This document shows positions 25,285-32,817 of a DNA stretch of 64,000 bases, in pieces (positions within the stretch are counted from its first letter, which is position 1; the number at the start of each line of letters is the position of its first letter). This DNA comes from Shimwellia blattae DSM 4481 = NBRC 105725. GTDB taxonomy: Bacteria; Pseudomonadota; Gammaproteobacteria; Enterobacterales; Enterobacteriaceae. The notes beneath the pieces were generated by a model. The model had not been told where the DNA came from. It worked only from the letters and a program-made list of their open reading frames with translations, and did no database searches. Where the stretch lies: NCBI RefSeq assembly GCF_000262305.1, contig NC_017910.1, positions 2,728,001-2,792,000 of the forward strand, in the 5' to 3' direction. The position numbers and the translations under genes are program-made.

Positions 25285-26226
25285 CTACTTAACCTTAACC
25301 GGCTCCTGTAAGTGCCAGGCTATCTGGCGGATAAATAACTCCTGCTCATGGCGCGCTTTCAGCGCCTCTTCATGGGTACAGGGGATAAAGTGAATCGGCT
25401 CCCCGAGCCGCACCTGCGCCAGATGGTACAGATCCGCCTCAATCACCACCGCAATGCGCGGATACCCGCCGGTGGTCTGGGCATCGTTCATCAGCACGAT
25501 CGGCTGGCCGTTGTGGGGCACCTGCACCACGCCGGGCAACAGCCCGTGGGAATAGAGCTCCCGGCGGGTTTCCCGCGCCAGCACTGGCCCCTGCAGGCGG
25601 TAGCCCATGCGGTTACTTTGCGGGCTGATATGCCAGGGCAGGCGCCAGAAATCCTCCTGCGAAACCTTGCTGAACTCCTGATACTCCGGCCCGGCCAGCG
25701 CCCGGATCCGGTTTCCCCACAGCAGCTGCTTCACCCCGCGGGACTCCATAAAATGCTGACCACCGTCACGCACGGGCAGCTTATCGCCGTCTTTCAGCAG
25801 ACGCCCCTGAAAGCCGCCAAAACCGGCTTTCAGATCGGTACTGGCGGAGCCCATCACCCGGGGAACATCAAGCCCCCCGGCCACCGCCAGATAACTGCGC
25901 ATCCCGTGGCGGGGGGTTTTAAGCACCAGCTGCTGGCCACGTTTGTAAGGCAGCCGCCAGCCGGTCCAGACGGCGCGGCCATCAATGCGCGCATCGCAAC
26001 CAGCCCCGGTCAGGGCAAACCAGCCGTCCTGGTTAAACTCAATCACCACCTGGCCCAGGGTTATCTCCAGGGCCGGGGCGTTTTCATCATTGCCCACCAG
26101 CAGGTTAGCAATCCGCAGGGCAGGCAGATCCAGCGCCCCGCTGCGGCTGACCCCCATCCCCCGGCTGCCGATGCGCCCGGCATCCTGTACTGAGGTGTGC
26201 ACCCCGGCACGAATAATCGTCAGCAT
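25285..26226 (-). CDS. pxpC: 5-Oxoprolinase subunit PxpC (YbgK)
   Basis: Carboxyltransferase-domain subunit of the bacterial ATP-dependent 5-oxoprolinase PxpABC, which converts pyroglutamate to glutamate. It has 313 residues against 310 in E. coli, with cyclophilin-like folds related to allophanate hydrolase subunit 2. Motifs visible are VQDAGRIGSRGMGVSRSG near the start and SNRMGYRLQGP near 205. It overlaps pxpB by 7 bases. The partner gene pxpA, next in E. coli, is missing from this locus. Confidence 0.94.
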   Translation of the reverse strand: MLTIIRAGVHTSVQDAGRIGSRGMGVSRSGALDLPALRIANLLVGNDENAPALEITLGQVVIEFNQDGWFALTGAGCDARIDGRAVWTGWRLPYKRGQQLVLKTPRHGMRSYLAVAGGLDVPRVMGSASTDLKAGFGGFQGRLLKDGDKLPVRDGGQHFMESRGVKQLLWGNRIRALAGPEYQEFSKVSQEDFWRLPWHISPQSNRMGYRLQGPVLARETRRELYSHGLLPGVVQVPHNGQPIVLMNDAQTTGGYPRIAVVIEADLYHLAQVRLGEPIHFIPCTHEEALKARHEQELFIRQIAWHLQEPVKVK

Positions 26227-26876
26227 ACCCCCTCCTTCTGGGGCACAAAACGCACCCTGTCCCCCGGTTGCAGTAAACCTGCCGGTGTGTTGTGGATATC
26301 AAACAACCGCACGGAAGTCTGGCCAATCAGTTGCCATCCTCCCGGGGTTTCCAGCGGGTAAATACCGGTCTGGCTGCCGCCAATGCCGACGCTTCCGGCC
26401 GGAACCACCAGCCGCGGCTCTGCCCGGCGCGGGGTCTCAAGCGCCCGGGGCATTCCGCCAAGATACGGGAACCCGGGCTGAAAGCCGATAAAGCAGACAA
26501 AATAATCCGCGCTGGCGTGCAGCTCAACCACCTGACGGGGTGATAACCCGCAGTGGCGGGAGACCTCGTTCAGATCCGGCCCGGCCGCACCGCCGTAGAT
26601 AACCGGAATATCAATCTGACGTGGGGTGGGCTCCAGTGCGTCGCTCTCTTCCCACCAGCGCTGAATGCGCTCAATGGCATCCAGCGCGCGGTTTTGCGGA
26701 TCCGCCAGTACCACGGTGACATTATTCATGCCCGGGATCACATCCAGGATACCGGGCACCTCCGCAAGCCTTGCCTTCAGCCCCCAGATTTTTTTCTGGC
26801 TCTCAAGCGTGACCGGTGGCTCCAGCTCCAGAACAACCGCGCTCTCGCCTAATAAATAGCAGCGTGCTCGTTGCAA
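26220..26876 (-). CDS. pxpB: 5-Oxoprolinase subunit PxpB (YbgJ)
   Basis: Partner of PxpC in ATP-dependent 5-oxoprolinase; family of allophanate hydrolase subunit 1 / KipI. It has 218 residues, the E. coli length. It has the motifs IPGMNNVTV near 67, IPVIYGGAAGPDL near 109, and FQPGFPYLGGMP and RLVVPAGSVGIGGSQTGIYP near 152-190. It starts 19 bases after ybgI. Its reaction in E. coli needs PxpA, not found here. Confidence 0.94.
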   Translation of the reverse strand: MQRARCYLLGESAVVLELEPPVTLESQKKIWGLKARLAEVPGILDVIPGMNNVTVVLADPQNRALDAIERIQRWWEESDALEPTPRQIDIPVIYGGAAGPDLNEVSRHCGLSPRQVVELHASADYFVCFIGFQPGFPYLGGMPRALETPRRAEPRLVVPAGSVGIGGSQTGIYPLETPGGWQLIGQTSVRLFDIHNTPAGLLQPGDRVRFVPQKEGVC

Positions 26877-26895
26877 GATGTCCCTCCTTCAGATC

Positions 26896-27639
26896 TCAGG
26901 CCGGATTCGGAATATCAACAAAAGTGACATCCAGATCAGTGTGCGCATTCAGCCACTCGCCCAGGGCGCGGATCCCCCCGCGCTCCGTGGCGTGGTGACC
27001 GGCGGCAAAGAAGTGCAGCCCCTGCTCACGGGCTGAATGGATAGTCTGTTCGGAAACTTCGCCGGTAATGAAGGCATCCACCCCGTAGCGGGCGGCGCTG
27101 TCAATAAACCCCTGGCCGCCCCCGGTGCACCAGGCCACCCGGCGGATAGTGTCCGGCCCGGTATCCCCACACCACAATGGCTTGCGGCCAAGGCGGGTTT
27201 CAATCCACGAGGCCAGCTCCGGCCCCGGCACCGCCATGGCGAGCTCCCCCCAGGGCACCAGCGGCTCGATCTCGCCTTTTATCTCAATACCGAGTAAATG
27301 CGCCAGCTGCGCGTTATTGCCCAGTTGCGGATGCGCATCCAGCGGTAAGTGCCAGCCATACAGATTAATATCGTTTTCCAGCAGCGCTTTCAGGCGCTGG
27401 CGTTTCATGCCGCGGATCTGCGGCGCTTCATTTTTCCAGAAATACCCGTGGTGGACGATAATCGCATCGGCGTTGCGCTGGATAGCTTCATCAATCAGTG
27501 CCTGGCAGGCCGTAACGCCGGTAATAATTTTGCTTACCGACGACCGCCCCTCAACCTGCAAGCCGTTGGGGGCGTAATCATTAAACGCCGCGCTGTTAAG
27601 TTGCGTATTAATCAGGGTTTCCAGTTCGATATTATTCAT
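26896..27639 (-). CDS. ybgI: NIF3-family metal-binding protein YbgI
   Basis: Conserved dinuclear-metal protein, toroidal hexamer in E. coli, annotated as GTP cyclohydrolase 1 type 2 homologue; its cellular role is uncertain. It has 247 residues. Metal-ligand motifs are IIVHHGYFWKN (near 61), WHLPLDAHP (near 97) and a C-terminal FFAAGHHATERGG (His and Glu near 215-219). First gene of a run with pxpB, pxpC and nei. Confidence 0.93.
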   Translation of the reverse strand: MNNIELETLINTQLNSAAFNDYAPNGLQVEGRSSVSKIITGVTACQALIDEAIQRNADAIIVHHGYFWKNEAPQIRGMKRQRLKALLENDINLYGWHLPLDAHPQLGNNAQLAHLLGIEIKGEIEPLVPWGELAMAVPGPELASWIETRLGRKPLWCGDTGPDTIRRVAWCTGGGQGFIDSAARYGVDAFITGEVSEQTIHSAREQGLHFFAAGHHATERGGIRALGEWLNAHTDLDVTFVDIPNPA

Positions 27640-27760
27640 TCTTCCTCTCTATTGGCTGGCGCGTCGCGCTATAACATAACCCTCGCCGGTCCGGCCGTCG
27701 ATATTAACCGGCACGCCAGAGCCCGACATGTTAAGTGTAGCCAGTCCGTTACTGATACAA

Positions 27761-27795
27761 AAAAACCGCCGACAGCTCACACTGCGGCGGTTTTT
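27761..27795. terminator. Terminator between ybgI and ybfA
   Basis: Arms AAAAACCGCCG and CGGCGGTTTTT with a 13-base loop, T-rich in both directions. It lies just downstream of ybfA on the minus strand and would insulate it from ybgI. Confidence 0.85.
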
Positions 27796-27812
27796 ATCCG
27801 GCATACCGGCAA

Positions 27813-28025
27813 TCAGTAAAAATCGCAGGCGGCCTGTTCAGCCTGCTCCATCCATACCGGTTTATCCCCGGTTTTCGCCCACACCCGGTGCAGGTAACTG
27901 TAAAAGCGGGCCCGGTCTTTCCAGAACAGCATCACCGGCAGCGCGGCAATGCCGACAGTCAGCGCGAATGCACGGCGCAGCAGGATATGTAATGCAGAAT
28001 AACGTTTATAGGTGGTGGTGGTCAT
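27813..28025 (-). CDS. ybfA: DUF2517 family protein YbfA
   Basis: A 70-residue protein of unknown function. The C-terminal half (MLFWKDRARFYSYLHRVW, then DKPVWMEQAE) is nearly identical to E. coli YbfA (68 residues), while the N-terminus differs. It has one hydrophobic segment at about 16-34, so it is probably membrane associated. Divergent from kdpFABC, as in E. coli. Confidence 0.9.
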   Translation of the reverse strand: MTTTTYKRYSALHILLRRAFALTVGIAALPVMLFWKDRARFYSYLHRVWAKTGDKPVWMEQAEQAACDFY

Positions 28026-28380
28026 TGTCTTCTCCCCTCGCGACCCGCGTGATTCCGGAGGCTACCAGCCTGAAACGAACCTGGCGGGTGATACATCGTG
28101 GCGCAAGGCGCCATAACGGTAAGTGTTTTATCTGGTCAAAATATTACCGCTTTTTCTGAAATTTTACTACTCATCCGACCACTAAAGCGCACTTTTTTTA
28201 ATACCGGTCACCTTATTCTGTAATTTTGTTACCACAAGGTTAACTTAATACTAATCAATAGTTAATTTGTGGGATTTTATTTTTATACTTTTTTTATATT
28301 CCCGGCCCCTATTTTTGCAACATCTTTGCGCGCCAGCGGCGAGGATCAAGTTATCCAGACCATATTATTCGGGGTGAACT
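28026..28380. promoter_or_regulatory. kdp control region with KdpE-type T-rich site
   Basis: No gene in this gap. At 28282-28298 the sequence TTTATACTTTTTTTATA is very close to the KdpE-binding element upstream of E. coli kdpFABC. A plausible -35/-10 pair (TTTGCG near 28325, AGTTAT near 28349) follows. A Shine-Dalgarno-like GGGGTGA stands before the kdpF GTG start. Confidence 0.7.
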
Positions 28381-28470
28381 GTGAATACTGGCATCATAAT
28401 CGGCGTCATCGTGGTGTTCCTGTTACTGGGCTACCTGCTGTACGCCCTGCTCAACGCGGAGGATTTCTGA
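28381..28470 (+). CDS. kdpF: KdpF, small subunit of the potassium-transporting ATPase
   Basis: A 29-residue single-helix peptide that stabilises the KdpABC complex. It starts with GTG and reads as a hydrophobic helix (IIIGVIVVFLLLGYLLYALL) ending NAEDF, matching E. coli KdpF in length and pattern. Its TGA overlaps the kdpA ATG by one base. Confidence 0.92.
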   Translation: MNTGIIIGVIVVFLLLGYLLYALLNAEDF

Positions 28471-30149
28471 TGATCTCCGCAACCGCACTGTTACTGATCA
28501 GTTATCTGGCGCTACTGCTGGCCCTGGCCAAACCGCTGGGCAGCCTGCTGGCCCGCCAGATAGAGGGCATACCGCTGCCGGGCACCGCCTGGCTGGAGCG
28601 CCCGCTACTGCGCCTGGTGGGGGCAGACAACCGCGAAATGGACTGGCGTCAGTATCTGCTGGCCATTGTGCTGTTTAACCTGCTGGGGCTGGTGGTGCTG
28701 TTTACCCTCCTGACCAGCCAGGCAAGCCTGCCGCTTAACCCCCAGCATTTTCCGGGGCTGAGCTGGGATCTGGCCCTTAATACCGCCATCAGCTTTGTCA
28801 CCAACACCAACTGGCAGGCTTACGCCGGGGAAAGCACCCTCAGCTACTTCAGCCAGATGGCCGGGCTGACGGTGCAGAACTTCCTGTCGGCGGCCACCGG
28901 GATAGCGGTAGCCTACGCCTTAATCCGCGCCTTTACCCGCCAGTCGGTCACCACCCTCGGGAACGCCTGGAGCGATCTGCTGCGTATTACCCTGTGGATC
29001 CTGCTGCCGCTCTCGCTGATCATCGCCCTGTTTTTTATCCAGCAGGGGGTCATTCAGAATGTTCAGCCCTATACCCCTGCGCTCAGCCTTGAGGGGGTGA
29101 ACATGCTGCTGCCCGGCGGGCCGGTCGCCTCCCAGGAGGCGATAAAACTGCTGGGGACCAACGGCGGCGGCTTCTTTAATGCCAACTCCGCCCACCCGTT
29201 TGAGAACCCCACCGTGCTGACCAACGCCGTGCAGATGCTGGCTATCTTTTTGATCCCCGCCGCCCTGTGCTTTGCCTTTGGTGACGTGTGTGGCGACCCG
29301 CGCCAGGGGCGGGCCATTCTCTGGACCATGGGGCTGATTTTCGCCGTTTGTGTGGTGCTGGTGGTGTGGGCTGAATGGCGCGGCAACCCCCACTTTCTGA
29401 CCCTGGGCGCAGACAGCAGCGTCAATATGGAGGGTAAAGAGAGCCGCTTTGGCATTCTTGTCAGCAGCCTGTTTGCGGTGATAACCACCGCCGCCTCCTG
29501 TGGGGCGGTCAATGCCATGCACGACGCCTTTACCGCGCCGGGCGGCATGATCCCCCTGTGGCTGATGCAGATTGGCGAGGTGGTCTTCGGCGGTGTCGGG
29601 AGCGGGCTGTACGGCATGATGCTGTTTATCATGCTGGCGGTGTTTATTGCCGGGCTGATGATTGGCCGCACCCCGGAGTATCTGGGCAAAAAAATCGATG
29701 TCCGCGAAATGAAAATGACCGCCCTGGCGATTCTGGTCACCCCCACACTGGTATTAGCCGGTACAGCGCTGGCAATGATGACCGGCGCCGGGCCCGGGGC
29801 CATGCTCAACCCGGGCCCCCACGGGTTTAGTGAAGTGCTGTATGCGGTCTCCTCCGCAGCCAACAACAACGGCAGCGCCTTTGCCGGGCTCAGTGCGAAT
29901 ACCCCCCTCTGGAACCTGCTGCTGGCCCTGTGCATGCTGCTGGGCCGTTTTGCCGTGATTGCCCCAGTGCTGGCTATTGCCGGCAGCATGGTGACCAAAC
30001 GCACCCAGCCCACCTCTGCCGGTACATTGCCGACCCACGGGCCGCTCTTTATCGGTCTGCTGATCGGCACCATTTTGCTGGTTGGCGCCCTGACATTTAT
30101 CCCTGCCCTCGCCCTTGGCCCGGTGGCGGAATATCTGGTTCACCGTTAA
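28470..30149 (+). CDS. kdpA: Potassium-transporting ATPase subunit A
   Basis: Potassium-binding and channel-like subunit of the high-affinity Kdp pump in the inner membrane. The ATG at 28470 gives 559 residues against 557 in E. coli; the frame is open further upstream but that part covers kdpF and its leader. About ten helices are visible. The selectivity-filter segments include SFVTNTNWQAYAG, LGTNGGGFFNANSAHPFENP and SSAANNNGSAFAGL. KdpFABC is induced by potassium limitation. Confidence 0.97.
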   Translation: MISATALLLISYLALLLALAKPLGSLLARQIEGIPLPGTAWLERPLLRLVGADNREMDWRQYLLAIVLFNLLGLVVLFTLLTSQASLPLNPQHFPGLSWDLALNTAISFVTNTNWQAYAGESTLSYFSQMAGLTVQNFLSAATGIAVAYALIRAFTRQSVTTLGNAWSDLLRITLWILLPLSLIIALFFIQQGVIQNVQPYTPALSLEGVNMLLPGGPVASQEAIKLLGTNGGGFFNANSAHPFENPTVLTNAVQMLAIFLIPAALCFAFGDVCGDPRQGRAILWTMGLIFAVCVVLVVWAEWRGNPHFLTLGADSSVNMEGKESRFGILVSSLFAVITTAASCGAVNAMHDAFTAPGGMIPLWLMQIGEVVFGGVGSGLYGMMLFIMLAVFIAGLMIGRTPEYLGKKIDVREMKMTALAILVTPTLVLAGTALAMMTGAGPGAMLNPGPHGFSEVLYAVSSAANNNGSAFAGLSANTPLWNLLLALCMLLGRFAVIAPVLAIAGSMVTKRTQPTSAGTLPTHGPLFIGLLIGTILLVGALTFIPALALGPVAEYLVHR

Positions 30150-30165
30150 GTTCTCAGAGGATGCT

Positions 30166-32214
30166 ATGAGTCGTAAATCCGTCAATCTGTTCGAGCCCGC
30201 CCTGGTCAGACAGGCGTTGATAAGCGCGGTGAAAAAGCTGAACCCCGCCACCCAGTGGCGCAACCCGGTCATGTTTATTGTCTGGTGCGGCAGCCTGCTG
30301 ACCAGCCTGCTGGCCCTTGCCATGCTGGTGCGCCTCCTTCCCGGCAGCGCCGGGTTTAGCGGCATCATCAGCCTGTGGTTATGGTTTACCGTGCTGTTTG
30401 CCAACTACGCCGAAGCCCTGGCCGAAGGGCGCAGCAAGGCCCAGGCCAGCAGCCTGAAAGGGGTGCAGAAAACCAGCCGGGCCCGCAAGCTGCGCGCCCC
30501 CCGGCACGATGCCCAAATGGACCATGTCCCGGCGGCAGAGCTGCGTAAAGACGATATAGTGCTGGTGGAGGCCGGCGATATTATCCCCTGTGACGGCGAG
30601 GTCATTGAAGGGGGGGCCTCCGTAGACGAGAGCGCCATCACCGGCGAATCCGCCCCGGTTATCCGCGAGTCCGGCGGGGATTTCGCCTCCGTGACCGGGG
30701 GCACCCGGATCCTCTCAGACTGGCTGGTTATCCGCTGTAGCGCCGATCCGGGGGACACCTTCCTGGACCGGATGATAGCCATGGTCGAGGGGGCTAAACG
30801 CCGCAAAACCCCCAATGAGGTCGCCCTGACCATCCTGCTTATCGCCCTGACGATTGTCTTTCTGCTGGCTACCGCCACCCTGTGGCCGTTTACCGCCTGG
30901 ACCGGCCACCCGGTGAGCATTACGGTGCTGGTAGCGCTACTGGTTTGCCTGATCCCCACCACCATCGGGGGGCTGCTCTCTGCCATTGGCGTGGCCGGAA
31001 TGAGCCGTATGCTGGGGGCCAATGTTATCGCCACCAGCGGGCGCGCCGTAGAGGCGGCCGGTGATGTGGATGTCCTGCTGCTGGATAAAACCGGCACCAT
31101 TACGCTGGGTAACCGCCAGGCGTCCCACTTTCTGCCTGCGCCCGGTGTCAGCGAACGGGATCTGGCCGACGCCGCGCAACTGGCATCCCTGGCAGACGAA
31201 ACCCCCGAAGGGCGCAGTATCGTTATCCTGGCCAAACAGCGTTTTGCCCTGCGCGAGCGGGATATTCAGAGCCTGAAGGCCACATTTGTGCCCTTTACCG
31301 CCAGCACCAGGATGAGCGGGATAAACCTCGGTGAGCGGATGATCCGCAAAGGCTCGGTTGATGCCATCCGCCGCCATATTGCGGCCAATGGTGGTCACTT
31401 TCCGCCCGGGGTCGAAAGCGATGTTGACGCAGTAGCCCGCAAAGGCGGCACCCCGCTGGTGGTTGCCGAAGGCGGCCAGGTGCTGGGCACGATTGCCCTG
31501 AAAGATATTGTTAAAGGCGGCATTAAAGAGCGCTTTGCCCAGCTACGCCAGATGGGCATCAAAACCGTGATGATCACCGGCGATAACCGGCTCACCGCCG
31601 CGGCCATCGCCGCAGAAGCCGGGGTGGATGATTTTCTCTCTGAGGCCACCCCGGAGGCGAAACTGGCGCTGATCCGCCAGTACCAGTCCGCCGGGCGCCT
31701 GGTGGCAATGACCGGGGACGGCACCAACGACGCTCCGGCCCTGGCCCAGGCAGACGTCGCCGTGGCGATGAACTCCGGCACACAGGCGGCCAAAGAGGCG
31801 GGCAACATGGTGGATCTGGACTCAAACCCCACCAAGCTGATTGAAGTGGTCCACATCGGCAAGCAGATGCTGATGACCCGGGGCTCCCTGACCACCTTCA
31901 GTATCGCCAACGATGTGGCCAAATATTTTGCCATTATCCCGGCGGCGTTTGCGGCGACATTTCCGCAGCTCAACGCCCTGAATATCATGCATCTTCACTC
32001 TCCGGCCTCGGCGATTCTCAGCGCGGTCATTTTTAATGCGCTGATCATCATCGCCCTGATCCCGCTGGCCCTCAGCGGGGTGAGTTACCGGCCACTCAGC
32101 GCCGCCGCCATGCTGCGGCGCAACCTGTGGATCTACGGTCTGGGCGGGCTGATTATTCCCTTTCCCGGTATCAAGATAATTGATCTGATCCTCACGGCCA
32201 CCGGGCTGGTTTAG
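30166..32214 (+). CDS. kdpB: Potassium-transporting ATPase subunit B
   Basis: P-type ATPase that hydrolyses ATP to drive K+ uptake. The ATG at 30166 (MSRKSVNLFEP) gives 682 residues, the E. coli length. Motifs in order are TGESAPV (actuator, about 160), the phosphorylation motif DKTGTITLGN with Asp near 307, KGSVDAIRRH, MITGDNRLTAAAIA, and the hinge GDGTNDAPALAQADV near 518. It follows kdpA by 16 bases. Confidence 0.97.
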   Translation: MSRKSVNLFEPALVRQALISAVKKLNPATQWRNPVMFIVWCGSLLTSLLALAMLVRLLPGSAGFSGIISLWLWFTVLFANYAEALAEGRSKAQASSLKGVQKTSRARKLRAPRHDAQMDHVPAAELRKDDIVLVEAGDIIPCDGEVIEGGASVDESAITGESAPVIRESGGDFASVTGGTRILSDWLVIRCSADPGDTFLDRMIAMVEGAKRRKTPNEVALTILLIALTIVFLLATATLWPFTAWTGHPVSITVLVALLVCLIPTTIGGLLSAIGVAGMSRMLGANVIATSGRAVEAAGDVDVLLLDKTGTITLGNRQASHFLPAPGVSERDLADAAQLASLADETPEGRSIVILAKQRFALRERDIQSLKATFVPFTASTRMSGINLGERMIRKGSVDAIRRHIAANGGHFPPGVESDVDAVARKGGTPLVVAEGGQVLGTIALKDIVKGGIKERFAQLRQMGIKTVMITGDNRLTAAAIAAEAGVDDFLSEATPEAKLALIRQYQSAGRLVAMTGDGTNDAPALAQADVAVAMNSGTQAAKEAGNMVDLDSNPTKLIEVVHIGKQMLMTRGSLTTFSIANDVAKYFAIIPAAFAATFPQLNALNIMHLHSPASAILSAVIFNALIIIALIPLALSGVSYRPLSAAAMLRRNLWIYGLGGLIIPFPGIKIIDLILTATGLV

Positions 32215-32226
32215 GAGTGTTATCAA

Positions 32227-32805
32227 ATGGCTATGTTACGTCCTGCTGTACTATTATTGCTGTTACTGACCCTGTTAACCGGGGGCGTTTACCCGCTGCT
32301 TACCACCCTGCTGGGGCAGTGGTGGTTTGCGGATCAGGCGTCAGGCTCTCTGATAAGAACACAGGGGCAGATTCGCGGCTCCCTGTTGCTTGGCCAGGCA
32401 TTTACCCGGGCGGAATATTTCCACGGTCGCCCCTGTGTAAACGGGGATTCACCCTGTAACCCGCTCGCCTCCGGCGGGAGCAATCTGGCGGGCAGCAACC
32501 CGGCGCTCGATAGCCGTATTGCCGCAGACATCGCCGCCCTGCGGGCCGCGAATCCGCAGGCCAGCCCGCAAGTGCCGCTGGCGCTGGTCACCACCTCTGC
32601 CAGCGGGCTGGATCCGGATATCACCCCGGCGGCGGCCCACTGGCAGGTGGCGCGCATCGCCCGGGCCCGGCAACTCCCCCCGGAGGTGATAACCCGGCTG
32701 ATCGCACGTTTTACCCGCACACCGCTGCTGGCGTTTACCGGCCAGCCGGTGGTAAATGTTGTTCAACTGAATCTGGCGCTGGATGCCCTCCACCACCCGG
32801 AATAA
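32227..32805 (+). CDS. kdpC: Potassium-transporting ATPase subunit C
   Basis: Single-span inner-membrane subunit that stabilises the Kdp complex and raises its ATP affinity. It has 192 residues against 190 in E. coli. One N-terminal helix (about 7-30) precedes a periplasmic domain with the motifs GSLLLGQAFTRAEYFHGRP and ASGLDPDITPAAA. It lies 12 bases after kdpB. Confidence 0.96.
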   Translation: MAMLRPAVLLLLLLTLLTGGVYPLLTTLLGQWWFADQASGSLIRTQGQIRGSLLLGQAFTRAEYFHGRPCVNGDSPCNPLASGGSNLAGSNPALDSRIAADIAALRAANPQASPQVPLALVTTSASGLDPDITPAAAHWQVARIARARQLPPEVITRLIARFTRTPLLAFTGQPVVNVVQLNLALDALHHPE

Positions 32806-32817
32806 CAAGGAACAGAG

